Shown here: positions 33,538-44,998 of the stretch, in pieces
Layout: every line of letters begins with the position of its first letter
Position numbering within the stretch: the first letter of the stretch is position 1
Source: Adiantum capillus-veneris
Lineage: Eukaryota; Streptophyta; Polypodiopsida; Polypodiales; Pteridaceae
Reading direction: 5' to 3'
DNA length: 64,000 bases
NCBI GenBank assembly: GCA_014529385.2
Contig: CM043958.1
Coordinates: 141,834,234-141,898,233 of the forward strand
Notes under the pieces: generated by a model
Seen by the model: only the letters and a program-made list of their open reading frames with translations
Told to the model about the DNA's origin: nothing
Database searches by the model: none
Translations under genes and position numbers: made by a program

Positions 33538-34240
33538 TGTCACGTGCACATCTAACCCTATGTGCATGTGGACAAGCTACTTCAGGTCTAGAGTTCAAGT
33601 CAGCTTAGGAAGTGTTCTGGCACCTTTGTGAGCCTGTGTGCAGGCCGTGCATGTCCAGGCACTTAGAGTAGTTGCATATCCTCTGGTTGCACACAGCATG
33701 ATCATCAGCATGATAGTCAGTACCCATGATGAGCATTTTACAGTGCACAGAACCTATTTTCCCAATTTATCCACTGCTAGCACTTTTCTAGCAGAAGAGG
33801 CAGCAGAAGTTCCAACAACTTGCAGTGCACCTTCTCAACAAGACCGGCGGGATGCATAGCGTTTCCAGCCATCAGAGCAGTTAGCCTTTTTGGCTACAGA
33901 TCAGCCTAGCGTTTCCTGCTACAGTTTCAACCTAGCGTTTCCTGCCAACAGCAAAGGAGTTAGCGTTTTTGGCTATTGATCAACCTAGAGTTTTCTACTA
34001 GAGTTTCAGCCTAGCGTTTTCAACAGATATCAAATCAGCCTTGGCGTTTTGGCTGCATATCTCCTGGCGTTTTTACAGATTGCAGATTGCATAGCGTTTT
34101 GTAGTTTTCCGACGTCAGATCAGCCCCATTGCATTAGCGTTTTCAGTTCTCAGCACACAGCAGATCAGCCCCTAGCCTTGCAGATCTCACCTACGCGCAG
34201 CAGATCCTCGCCGCACCGTCAGATCAGCCAGCGTTTTCAG
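33538..34240 (+). mobile_element. Truncated 3' LTR (TGTCACGT family)
   Basis: Starts TGTCACGTGCACATC and matches the 5' LTR for about 700 bp (with a gap) until CAGCGTTTTCAGCCCC, where the LINE coding region begins. About 600 bp of LTR end are missing and do not reappear after the LINE. Confidence 0.85.
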
Positions 34241-34716
34241 CCCCTAATGAGAGAGAAGTCCCTAATCCCAGATCTACCACTGTTGCAGCTTCTGCATTGC
34301 CTAATGTCTTACATTTGGAGAAAGGCAAGGTTAAACCTGCCGCTTCCTCAAATCCTCTAGGTAAAGGAAAGTCGATTTCTTCTTCGGAAACCAAAAACAA
34401 GGGGAAAAATGTGGAGTCGGCGGAAGGATCTCCTTGGGTAACCCCCAAGAAGACTATTAAGATGCGCTCGCAGCTTTCTTCTCGTAATTATGTACCTCCT
34501 GAGGTTAAATCTGCAGGACAAAAACCCCTCCCTTGTAATGATAATCGCTCTCTTGCGAATGCATGGAATAAGGTGGTGCACTCTTACAGGGATGCAGTGG
34601 TTCAAGGGACTTTTCAAGCATCTGAAAGCTTAGTTGCCTCTGAGACAGGCATGCAGAATACTGCAATTGAGTCGCGAATTGTTGATGTTGATGTGCTTAT
34701 GGGCACGTCAACTTAG
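34241..34716 (+). pseudogene. LINE ORF1-like fragment
   Basis: An open frame without an ATG at its left edge runs from the LTR junction to TAG 34716. It is basic and Ser-rich in its first half (SSETKNKGKNVESAEGSPW) and contains NRSLANAWNKVVHSYRDAV. No RRM or zinc knuckle is visible, perhaps because the 5' part is lost. Confidence 0.45.
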
Positions 34717-34752
34717 TCCCTTCCTTATTTTGCCTCTGTACATATCTCTTGA

Positions 34753-35598
34753 ATGCATAGTTGTGTAAAATGCATTTCATATAATGTGCGTGGGTTATGT
34801 AGCCCGGATAAGTGCAGACTAACCTGGCACTATGTACATACATGTAAGGCAGACATTGTGGTTTTGCAAGAGCATAATCAACATGATTATGCTGAGCAAT
34901 GCTCGTATTTTGCGGGATATTGGATAGCATATGCTGGCTCGTTGGGATTTTCGGGTGTTCTCATTATGGTTAGGCATGAGTTGCAGCCAGTTCTGGCGTA
35001 TAATGACCCAACGGGTCGTTGGATGGTGGTCCAATGCACGATCAATGGTCAGATTTATGAATTTGGTGGTGTTTATGCGCACACGATCTTGGGACAACGA
35101 GCTATTTTGTGGCATGAGATATCTTCTTATCCATGGCTTTCCAATGCGTTGCTTTGTGGTGATTTCAACAATGCGTCGGTTTCATCTGATTCTCACATGT
35201 TAAGCATAGAATTGCAAGCTTGGATAGATCTTGTGGCATGCACTCGGATGTCGAACCTGTGGACCCTCTTGCATCCTGATGTTTCGCGGTATACATTTCA
35301 ACATAATGCTTTTTCTGTGTATCGTGCAAGATTAGATCGGTGGTATGTCCTTGGCATGCAACAATTTGATGAGTTTGTCTGCGAAATGAGCATAGACCGT
35401 TCTTTGCTTTTATCTGATCATGCTCCTGTTGTGATGCTGATGCGCCTTGGGCAGCTACATTATGATCAGCCTCTTTCTAAGAAGCGTCTATTGCACATCA
35501 ACAATGCTTATCTTTCGCATGAGGCATTTCGTGAGATGATCTATGAGGTTATTCTCCCTTTGGTTGCTCAAATGCATCTTGATCCTGATGTTGCCTGA
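34753..35598 (+). pseudogene. LINE endonuclease (APE type) domain
   Basis: From ATG 34753, KCISYNVRGLCSPDK starts an exonuclease-endonuclease-phosphatase fold. Key residues are visible: N in YNVRG, E in VVLQEHN (34870), D and N in CGDFNNAS, and S-D-H in LLSDHAPV (35413-35421). All catalytic positions look intact, but TGA at 35596 stops the frame, which then continues in register to about 36190. Confidence 0.8.
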
Positions 35599-37562
35599 GT
35601 TCACTTTATTGTGCGTGTGCAGAGTGTAATTCAGGACTATGGCAAGCATCACATGTTTCAATTGCGTGGTGATGCTGAGGACGCCAAGCATATGTATCAA
35701 CAACTCCAACTCTTAGCTGACACACGTTTGTTGTCGGAAACTGAATCAACGGCCCTTTGTCAGGCCCAGGTGTGTCTGCTGCATAATGACAAACGATAAT
35801 TGGATAAATGGAAAACTCGTGCTCATCATCGGGCATTTGTAGACAAGGGATGTACCTCAAAGCAGTTTTTTAAGCACTTGCATCACTCAAGGGCCTCTCA
35901 AACTATTAAGCGGGTCATGTTTTGACCATGAGCTTGGACAGCTTCGAAGCGTGAGCTTGCAGATGCCATGGTGTCCCATTTTAGGACTGTTTTTGCCGCT
36001 CCCCCTGTGGCATCTACCGCAGTTATTCATGCGCAACAACTTTTGTTATCTACAGTGCATTCAATTGTCTTGCCTCGGGATGCTTTGGCCATGGAGGCAG
36101 CTTTTACAGAGAATGAATTGCACTTAGCTCTAATTGCTCTCGGAAGATGGCATTCGCCTGGTTGGGATGGGCTCACTGTTGAATTTTTTCTCTCTTCTGG
36201 GAGCCTTTGAAAGAACCTTTACTTTATATGATGAACGTTGCACGGGCAAAACAAGATTTGCCAATGTCTTGGAAAGAGGGTTTATTGAGGTTGTTGCCTA
36301 AACAAGCGCTTTGTGAGCAGTTCTCGCATTGGCGGCCAATTTCTCTTATGCCGGTGATCTATAAAATCTTGGTTAAGATCATCGTGAATCGTATCAAGGA
36401 ACCTCTTATGGCTGGTATCCATTCCGCGCAATATGGCTTTATTCCTCGTTGCCAGATTTTGGATAATCTCGCTAATGTATTAATTGGAATGGAACATGCC
36501 AAATATACCCAGCAGGATGTTCTCGTAATGCAGGTAGACGTTGAAAAGGCTTTTGATACGGTTCAATGGGATTTCATTGCTGCTACCATGCGGGCCGGTC
36601 AATGTCCTCTACTTCTTGTATGCTCGCAGTAAATGTTCAGGCCTCCTTGATGGTGAGCTGACAGAACCTTGGCCTCTTGGATGCTCTGTCAGACAAGGTT
36701 GCCCGCTTAGCGCCTTGTTGTATGCCATTGCCACTCACCCTCTCCTATTGTATTTGGATCACTTGACTTCGCTCGGTCGTCTTCATGGGTTGAAGTTACC
36801 CAATGGGAAAGATTTGCAGGACAGGCTTATGCTGATGATTCGTTGTTCATGCCTCGTAACAACCAGGATGATGTGCATGAAATTATGCAGGCATTGGATA
36901 CATTTGGCTTGGCAACAAGCCTTAAGGTTAACTTTCGGAAATCTAAACTCTTGCCTCTTGCTGTTTGTGACTGGCATCATCTTTTGTGGCCTGGTGAGAT
37001 TCTTGATCCGCATGTGGTGATCAGGCACTTAAAATATCCTATAGGTTGGCAGGTTACTAATACACAACAAATTGATTGGGTGATGCAACGATTGAATGTC
37101 AAATTGCACTATTGGAAACTGTCTACATGGCCGCTGCATGTTCGACTTCATATAGTGCAAAGTATCATGATGGCATATGTTCAATTTTACTTGTCGTTGC
37201 TGCACTGGCCTCGCTCCCGCCTCTCATTGCTTATGTCTACTATTGTATCTCACTTGTGGCACACCAATTCTCATAAGAAAGGCCTCCGTTTGTTAGCAAT
37301 GAAGAAACTTTGCACTCCAAAGCGTCTTGGTGGACTGAATATTTTGAACCTTCATCACCATGCATTGACAAGGAAGGCTATGTTATTGCCCACTCTTGCA
37401 TTGCAGTCTCAGTCATGGACAGTTATTGTTGTTGATCTATGTCGGCATGTGGCCACTCCTGCCTTTGGTCATTGGCAGACTTGCCTTTGGGAGATTGTGT
37501 TTGGAAGGATGGTCGGTAATATTCCTAGCTGCTTGATCACCTCTGGCTTGCTCTCCGCTTGA
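35599..37562 (+). pseudogene. LINE reverse transcriptase
   Basis: Blocks in order: W.PISLMPVIYKILVKII (36330-36390), QVDVEKAFDTVQWDF (first catalytic Asp region), SVRQGCPLSALLYAIA, and Y-A-D-D at 36828-36839, followed by a thumb region with KLHYWKLSTWPLHVRLHI. Three frameshifts divide the domain. It would prime cDNA synthesis at the target nick. Confidence 0.82.
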
Positions 37563-38600
37563 AAAGTTGTTACGGATCATCTCTCTTGGCATGGCAGGCA
37601 GCAAGCAGATGGGAATTCGCTGCGTTTGGAAAGCATTTAATGGAGCAGGGCGTTTTCTTTTACCCAGGTTGATCAGTCGTCTCGTCAAGCCTACTTCCTC
37701 TCTAGTCGTGGCATACGCACGGTGGATAATGTGGTGGATTCATCTGGGAATTTGCTTACCTTTTCTCAAGGGAGAGCACGCTTTGGGTTGGGCCTACATT
37801 ATCGTCAGATTTGGAGCTTGCTTCGGCATATGCAGGATGTTTTTCTCCCTATTCCGCCGTTGGCCGGTGGATGCCATATGCAAGATTGGAATTTATGGGA
37901 CTCTTCTTTGGATGCGATTTCTGCTTGCCATATCTATGTTTCTCTCATGTAGGACTCTTGGCTGGCTAATCATTGTAATGCGCTCTGGGATTTACACAAA
38001 TCCGATCAATGGTGAAGGCTGGCTCTTACTGCAATCTGGAAGTCTCGCTTGCCTCTTAAGGAGCGTTTGTTTCTTTGGCGTTGTTTGCTGGGAGTTCTTC
38101 CAGTTGGAACACTCCTTGCGACGCGTCATATTAGCTCCTCTCGTTGCGTTGATTGCTCCGCCGCTAATGAGACTGTCAGACGTTTGCTTTGGGAGTGTCG
38201 CTGCACCAGGGCTTTCCTTCGCCGCATTTTTGCTTGTATGCACCTTCGATTCCCTCCACAGTCTTCCACAAACGATTCTGGCTTTTTGGCATTCTTCCGA
38301 ATTCCCTCCAACAATTTGCCATTTTCTTCGCATGGGTCAGATTTTGGTCGCTATGGTCCTTGAGGCACCGTCGCAATCTCCGCATGTTTCACCAACACGA
38401 TGCAGATCCTTCTCCATCGTTCAAGTTTTCGCTCAGAAAATCGTTACATTTTACCTTTGACATTGGGGACATATCCCTGGAAATCTTGCAGCTCTTCGAT
38501 GTTTGCTTTTAGCGATTTTCCATCGCAGAGCACTTCAGTGTTCTTCCCTTTGTATATGATCTTTTTGGTGGGTTTTCCTCGTCTTGAGGTTTCCCACAAG
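37563..38600 (+). pseudogene. LINE C-terminal zf-RVT region
   Basis: In frame after stops, WKSRLPLKERLFLWRCLLGV and RCVDCSAANETVRRLLWEC match the zf-RVT domain found at the C terminus of plant L1 ORF2 proteins (W-K...P.K...F.W....L-P, C..C...E...H/LFF.C). The other long open stretch here (37567-38460) is a shadow. Confidence 0.7.
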
Positions 38601-38660
38601 TAAATTAATCAAAACAGATTTACAAAAAAAAGTGAGTGAGTGAGAGAGAGAGAGTCTGAC

Positions 38661-39080
38661 CTAGACCTCGCCTTCACCATAGGCCAGGAAGCGGTAACGA
38701 TGCTCGTAGTCTTTTTCAATGAAGAGAGTGGCCTCAAACCATTTGGGGAAGCGGACAAGGTCCCCGGCATAGAAATAGGCGCTGTCAGGGCAGTCCAAGG
38801 GCTTGACTTGCAGGCAGCCCTTGGTAATAAAAACCTGCTCATCCACTTGCCAGCCGAAATCATGCTCGCTCTTCCCACTTTCCCAGCGACGCCAGCGCTG
38901 CACACCAAGCTCCTCGGCTCTCTCCTTTGTTATGTTCCTCTCTACGTATAACCTGTACAGCTTCTCCACCGGAGGCCTCTCCCTCGCGAACACCACCTGC
39001 CCGCCTCTGCTGTTTCCTGGAGGAATCGCACTCACCTTCAGTGTCGTGCCTGTCAAGTGTTGCGGCGCTGAGAGAGCCAT
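38661..39080 (-). CDS. Small Cupin_3 (RmlC-like) protein
   Basis: An uninterrupted 139-codon frame begins at ATG 39080 in a GCCATGG context and ends at TAG 38661-38663. An in-frame GTG further upstream is less likely to start translation. It resembles the single-domain plant cupins (Cupin_3/DUF861): EELGVQRWRRWESG, then QVDEQVFITKGCLQVKP and YAGDLVRFPKWFEAT, equivalent to 'E.CY.LEG.V.V' and 'GAGDLV.FPKG'. The function of this family is poorly defined; related bacterial members act in ureidoglycine metabolism. No transit peptide or intron is apparent. It is the only intact host-type gene found, squeezed between a LINE tail (30 bp) and repeats. Confidence 0.75.
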   Translation of the reverse strand: MALSAPQHLTGTTLKVSAIPPGNSRGGQVVFARERPPVEKLYRLYVERNITKERAEELGVQRWRRWESGKSEHDFGWQVDEQVFITKGCLQVKPLDCPDSAYFYAGDLVRFPKWFEATLFIEKDYEHRYRFLAYGEGEV

Positions 39081-39930
39081 GGCTAGTTCGCGCACAGTCT
39101 TTGAAAAGTGTACAGATTAATAGTATAGCCGCATTTGTATTGAATTGAAGAGAAAACTAGTATGCCTTGATCGACTCGCTGTGGAAATGGTGTGAGTAAA
39201 ACAAGAAGAGCTTATTCTGAAGAAGGCTTTGTAGCATCTCTCCTAGAAGCTTTCGCCAAAAACTCTATGATCTTGCATCACAAACGAGATTTTGCATTAA
39301 AATATGTATGGAGGTGAAAATATACACATTACAATTAAGATGGAGAGAGATGCATTTCGTGCATTTTTGATGATTGTGTCCATAAATTAAAAAAAGAAAA
39401 ACCATACATATGTATGGTGTGGAGTTGGCATCATTTTTCACATTTATAATAATACTGTAGGGAACGTGTCTTTCCCTCGCCACTTTTATCCCCTCCGGTG
39501 TTGAAGGGGGACTTATGCTTCTCTTCCAGTGTTGGAGGGACTTTCTTATTGTAAAAATATTATAGTTGTACAAGGAAGAACTCATTATCGATGTTTATGA
39601 AGACGTGTATCATTCCATGTTGCTGCCATGGTGTATCGCCTATGTGTCTCTTTGTTCGGCATCCCTAAAAATTCTTCAGCCATTGTCACCTTCATCTACA
39701 ACCTTTAGAATGGAAATGATGTAAATTAATTGTGTTAATGAGTACATGATGTAATGTAAGTACTTTTGAGATCACATAGAGGAAATCAAAGTCAAAATAT
39801 AAGTGTACCTTTGGTATTGGTCGTGTGGATCGACGCATAATTTTGGATGGATCGGCTCCTAGATCTTTCTTACATTGTTCCTTCACCTTCCCAATAGTAT
39901 ACGTTCTGCCATCAGCATCCTTTGCAAACA
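39081..39930. other. Upstream region of the cupin gene; exon-like piece near 39810-39970
   Basis: Contains the left copy of a long-range inverted repeat (39391-39530). On the minus strand at about 39970-39809, an open segment (AKINATVDMFAKDADG, then a Lys-rich block ending IPK) looks coding and ends at a possible splice donor AAG|GTACAC (39808). I do not recognise the protein; it may be an exon of an unseen gene or a captured fragment. Confidence 0.3.
39391..39530 (-). repeat. Inverted repeat, left arm (partner 45622-45765)
   Basis: Its reverse complement reads AGCATAAGTCCCCCTTCAAC, GGAGGGGATAAAAGTGGCG and GCCAACTCCACACCATACAT, closely matching 45622-45765 on the plus strand. The two arms flank the PPR pseudogene cluster and its microsatellites. 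Confidence 0.75.
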
Positions 39931-40291
39931 TGTCAACTGTCGCATTTATTTTTGCTATCATGCCTACCATTACCTGAGCTACTTTTGTTGTACTTGGTTT
40001 CAAGGTATGTTGAATCTGCCTTAATGTCCGTCCGTAGACTCACATGCACACACATACACAAGGTCGCAATCTTTGGGGCACCCCAACTGGCATACATATC
40101 GATCAAAACATGTCCAAGCACGACATCTTTCTCCAAAAGCCCTCGCTTCGCATCTGTTGAAAACAACTTAGAGCTATCCGGTGCTACCCTTTTGGAGCAA
40201 ATCCTGCAATTTAAAGAGAGGCCGTCGCTTCGCATTTGTTAGACACGGACTAGAGCTTTCTAGCCCTGCCCTTGTGGGGCAAATCCTATAA

Positions 40292-40540
40292 TCAATGCAT
40301 TCCAAGAGTCCACACTCCGGACAATAAGATTTTTGAGAAGTTCTCCCACTCTTTGAAGTGCACCACATTTACCAAACATGTCAACCAAGGCATTGCCAAG
40401 CACGACATCTTTTTCAACAACCCCTGACTAACAATATCAACGTGAATTTTTATGCCCATATCAGCATCTTGCGTAGAGCCACATGCCTTCAAGCTGCACG
40501 TGTATGTGATTGCATTACGAGAGAGGCGCTCACTTTGCAT
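40292..40540 (-). pseudogene. PPR fragment
   Basis: MQSERLSRNAITYTCSLKAC is followed by GIKIHVDIVSQGLLKK, a typical L/S-type repeat pair; the frame then drifts from consensus and stops. Confidence 0.65.
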
Positions 40541-42118
40541 CCACCGAAAATAGCCTAGAGCTTATTTATCGTTCTCCTGTTGTGCATACCCCGCAAGCAA
40601 TGCACTCGAGGAGACGATGTTCTGGATACGAAGCTCCTCAAGCACTAGCTTTTTACCCTGCTCCTGTTGTGCATACCCCACAATCAGTGCACGCCATTCC
40701 AAACAGTAAGCTCCTCAAGCACTTTTTGTGCTTCCTGAAGTGCACCACATTTGGCATAGAAATCGCCCAACGCAGTACCAAGCACGACATTTCTTTACAA
40801 GAGAATCTTGTATAGAACTACATGCCTTCAAGATGCAGGAGAGGTCCTTGCTTTGCATCTGTCGAGAGCATTCTGGCCTTGCTCCTGTTGTGCGTGAGAT
40901 TGCATCAAGAGAGGTCCTTGCTTTGCATCCGCTGAAAATAGCCTAGAGCTTTCTGACCTGCTCCTATTGTACGTATCCCACAATCAATGCACTCCAAGAG
41001 ACGATGTACCGGACAGGAAGCTTCTCAAGCACTCGCTTTCTAGCCATGTTCCTGTTGGCCATAGCCGGCTAAGCCCAAGCACGACATCTCTTTTCAAGAG
41101 CATCTTGCATAGATCCACATACCTTATACATGCGTAGGTGATAGCGTCTCTCGCTTTGCATCTATTGAAAACAGCCCCAAGCTTCCTGGCCCTGCCTCTA
41201 TTCGACATATCCTGCAATCAATGCATTCCAAGAGACAACATCCCGCCCAAGAGCACCACATTTGGCATACATATCAACAAAGGCATTCTAAGCACACCAA
41301 TAGTTTGCAACAGCCCCTAACTAACCCCAGCCTGGAGCTTTTTGGCCCTGCTCTTGTTGCGCGTATCCCACAATCAATGCACTCCAAGAGACGAAATTTC
41401 AGACAGGAAGCTCGTCAAGCACTTTTTGTGCTTTTTGAAGTGCAGCACATTTGGCATACATATGGACTGAGGCATTGCCAAGCACGACAACAGGCCCTAA
41501 CTGAATTTTTAAACCCATATATCATATTGCATAGAGTCACATGCCTTCAAGATGCACGCATAGCTTATTGCATCGGGACAGAGGCCCTCACCTTGCATTT
41601 GTTGAAATCAGCCAAGAGCTTTCTGGCCCTACTCCTATTGCGCGTATCCTGCAATCAGTGCACGCCGTTCCGAAAAGTAAGCTCTTCTAGCCTTTGTACG
41701 TTTTGAAGTGCACCACATTTGACATTCATATTGACGAAGGCAGTGCCAAGCACGATTTCTCTTTTCAATAGCATCTTGCATAAAGCCACATGCTGGAGAA
41801 AGGCCCTCACCTTGCATTTGCTAAAAACAGCCCAAAGCTCGTCAAGGACTTGGTGCGCTCAAACAAGTCCATCACGCTTGACATACAAACTGACTAACGT
41901 GTTGGCTAAGTATGTGTTATTTTCAAGTAACCCACTATCGCAAATATCAGCATGTATCCTGCTACCTTGGTACAAATCCTTTTTTTCAGCACCGTCTTTA
42001 AGTGAGCTCACAAAAGAAAGACTCGTCTCTTACTCTCCATGTTTGCTTGTGTAGTGGATATTGCTCTGTCCTATGAAAATGACACGAATGCTGCATAGAG
42101 AGAATCAAGTGTGTGTGT

Positions 42119-42132
<14 letters not shown>

Positions 42133-42149
<17 letters not shown>

Positions 42150-42158
42150 GGGGGGGGG
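42133..42158. repeat. 26-base poly-G tract with flanking GT and GC repeats
   Basis: (GT)n at about 42111-42132, then 26 G, then TGCGCGCGC. It interrupts the PPR-like sequence. Confidence 0.95.
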
Positions 42159-42246
42159 TGCGCGCGCATACAAAGAGTGCTTTATGAAGTATAGCACATC
42201 TGGCATACATGTCAACTGAGGCAGTGCCAAGTACAACGTTTCTTTT

Positions 42247-42621
42247 CTACAGCCCCTGGCTAGCAATATCATCGTGAATTCCTTTACCCATATTAGCATC
42301 TTTCCTAATGCCACATGCCTTCAAGATACAAGAGTATGTGATTTCATTTGGATAGCTTCCCTCTCTTTGCATCTGCTGAAACAGCCCAGAGCTTCTTGGC
42401 CCTGTCTCTGTTGAGCATATCCCGCGATCAGTGCATTCAAATAGATTACATTCCAGACAAAAAACCCCTTTTTGTGCTTTATGAAGTACACCACCTTTGG
42501 TATACATGTCAACCAAGGCGGTGCCAAGCATGAAGTTTTCTGTCAACATCCCATGAATAACAATATCATCGTGAACACTTTTACCGATACCAACATCTTG
42601 CATGATGCCAGATGTCTTCAA
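42247..42621 (-). pseudogene. PPR fragment, longest open piece
   Basis: About 124 codons containing IGKSVHDDIVIHGMLTENF, LVDMYTKGGVLHKAQ, then FQQMQREGSYPNEITYSCIL and GKGIHDDIASQGL. The middle segment (CLECNLFECTDRGICSTE) departs from PPR consensus, indicating a compensated pair of frameshifts. Confidence 0.65.
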
Positions 42622-42718
42622 GCTACACGTGTAGGTGATTGCATTTGCTCTCGTTGCATCTGCTGAAATCAGCCCAGGGCTACCTGGCTCTGCATGCTTT
42701 CAAGATGCACGCATAGGT

Positions 42719-43842
42719 GATTTCATCTGGACAAAGGCCATCACTTTGCATCTGCTAAATACAGCCTAGAGCTATTTTTCCCTACTCCTGTTGTGGGTAT
42801 CCCGCAATCAGTGCATTCCAAGAGACGTCGTTTCAAATAGTAAGCTCCTCAAGCTGCTTTTGAAGTGCACCACATTTGGCATACATATCGAGGAGTGCCA
42901 TGCACACAGCTCGTCAAGGACTTGCTGCGCTTGGACAAGTAGACGACGCTTGACATACATACTGACAAACGTGTTGTCTAAGTATGTGTTATTTTCAAGC
43001 AACACACTATCGCACATGTATCCTACTGCCTTGGTAAGATTTCTAGCCCTGCTCCTGTTGTGCATATCCCGCAATCAATGCACTCCAAGAGACGACGTCT
43101 CAAACAGGAAGCTCCTCAAGCATTTTATGTGCTTTTTAAAGTGCACCACATTTGGCAAGCAGGGCAATGCCAAGCACGAAGTTTTCTGTCAATAGCCCTG
43201 AATAACAACATTCCTTCAAGATGCATGCGTAGGTGATTTCATCTAGACAAAGGCCATCACTTTGCATCTGCTGAAAATAGCCTAGAGCTTTTTGTCCCTG
43301 CTCCTGTTGTCGGTATCCCGCAATCAATGCATTCCAAGAGATGCCGTTTCAAACAATAAGCTCTTCAATCTGCCCTTGAAGTGCCCCACATTTGGTATAC
43401 ATATCGAGGAGTGCCAAGCACAACAGCTCGACAAGGACTTGTTGTGCTCAAACAAGTAAACAACGCTTGATATACATACTAACGAACGTGTTGGCTAGCT
43501 ATGTGTTATTTTCAAGTAACCCACTATCACAAATGTATCCTACTGCCTTGGTAAGATTCTGGCCCTGCTCCTATTGTGCATATCCCGCAATCAATGCACT
43601 CCAAGAGACGACGTCTCGAACAAGAAGCTCCTCAAGCACTTTATGTGCTTTTTAAAGTGCACCACATTTGGCAAGCAGGGCAATGCCAAGAACGAAGTTT
43701 TCTATCAATAGCCCTGAATAACAACATGCCTTCAAGATGCATGCGTAGGTGATTTCATCTGGACAAAGGCCATCACTTTGCATCTGCTGAAAATAGCCTA
43801 GAGCTTTTTGTCCCTGCTCCTGTTGTTGGTATCCCGCAATCA
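42719..43842. repeat. 516-bp tandem duplication in the PPR cluster
   Basis: GATTTCATCT(G/A)GACAAAGG begins units at 42719, 43235 and 43751, giving two complete units of exactly 516 bp (172 codons) and a partial third ending near 43842. The copies differ by scattered substitutions and a few short length changes that cancel out. Confidence 0.9.
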
Positions 43843-43920
43843 CCTTAGAAAAGCAGCCGCAGACCCAGCGTTGCTTTGCTAAAAATAAGCAGAAAAGCAG
43901 CCGCAGCCACCACAGAGCGC

Positions 43921-44236
<316 letters not shown>

Positions 44237-44279
44237 TGCATCTCTGTTGAGAGAGATGTAGCTTACTGAGAGCCTCAAT

Positions 44280-44960
44280 AATAGCTTCCCCCTTCATGCC
44301 AATGCCATGTAGGTGCTTACGGCCTTCTATAGTGGCCTCTCGCAACCCCTCTTGCATCGGGTAGGGATTGGACTCACAGCCCTTCCTTCAGATGCAACCC
44401 CTGGCATCGGGTAGGGATTGGACTCACAGCCCTTCCTTCATATGATGCCAACCCCTGGCATCCCCTCTCGGCCCTGCATCTCTCGGCTCTGTACATATGC
44501 CACTTTGGGTCCCCTTTCCCATGTAGCCACTCCTCTTTACCCTCTGGAGAGCTTTCCTCCACAGGATTCCGACTCCTGCTAAGTCCTCCCCATGGCACAT
44601 CCCACTAACCTGGCTATAGCGCTGCCATCTCCCTCCTCCTACATGTATCGTGCAGCCCTTTGTTCTCTAGCACAGGCTCGCCTCTAGTCTTTGACTGCCG
44701 GCTCTTCTCCCACCTCGCTACCAAGCAGTGCTCTTATCTGCTGCCCTTGGCACTTCTCCACTCATCGTAGCTCTCGACCCTCTCTCCTGTTGCATACAGC
44801 CCTGCTTACAACTCCTACCCCTTCCAACTCTGCAACCACCAACCATATCGATCCCCTTTGAGTACTCAGTTCCGTGCAGGTTGCTACTTCCCTCCTCCCC
44901 TCCAGTGCTTGTAACACTTTTCATTTCATTTAAACATCACAATGTCAAACATGCCCAGTG
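44280..44960. other. Non-coding with a 50-bp tandem duplication
   Basis: GCATCGGGTAGGGATTGGAC begins at 44354 and again at 44404 with matching sequence on both sides (period 50 bp). The rest is C/T-rich with no convincing gene. Confidence 0.6.
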
Positions 44961-44962
44961 CC

Positions 44963-44967
<5 letters not shown>

Positions 44968-44998
<31 letters not shown>

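Larger units (their letters stand above)
25583..34240 (+). mobile_element. Gag-protease-only LTR retrotransposon with nested solo LTRs
   Basis: 5' LTR 25583-26894, primer site 26896-26907, gag, CCHC knuckle, protease, a non-RT open extension, polypurine tract 33525-33537, then a 3' LTR from 33538 cut off near 34240. RT, RNase H and integrase are absent, which matches non-autonomous gag-carrying LTR elements (TR-GAG-like). Two solo LTRs of another family (29110-30958 and 31496-33006) sit inside; without them the internal region is only about 3.3 kb. Confidence 0.85.
34241..38632 (+). mobile_element. L1-type LINE, 5' truncated and mutated
   Basis: ORF1-like segment, APE endonuclease, reverse transcriptase with Y-A-D-D and zf-RVT follow in order on the plus strand, ending in TTACAAAAAAAAG at 38622-38632, a short A tail. 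This layout is typical of plant L1 LINEs. Shifts at about 36195, 36600 and 36815 and stops at 35596, 35797 and 37560 disable it. No target duplication was found. Confidence 0.85.
39930..43860 (-). pseudogene. Tandem PPR pseudogene cluster
   Basis: On the minus strand, repeated fragments of pentatricopeptide repeats recur in all frames: NAITYTCSLKACGS, DVVLGHVLIDMYA, ITYACILKAC, LVDMYTKGGVL, 'SWNALI.GYAQ.EQGQ.AL..F.QMQ'. This is the wording of PLS-class organelle RNA-editing factors in seed-free plants. No frame holds more than three complete motifs and no E or DYW end was seen. Units are chimeric and duplicated. I infer a decayed tandem array rather than one gene with introns. Confidence 0.75.

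Noticed and set aside
37567-38460. 297-codon frame in the LINE 3' region
   Set aside because: The zf-RVT coding is in another frame over the same DNA; this is a shadow.
39265-39585. 106-codon minus-strand frame
   Set aside because: It coincides with the inverted repeat arm shared with 45622-45765 and has no domain.
42719-43842. CRISPR-like or satellite array
   Set aside because: Units are 516 bp and PPR-derived; there is no short repeat-spacer pattern.
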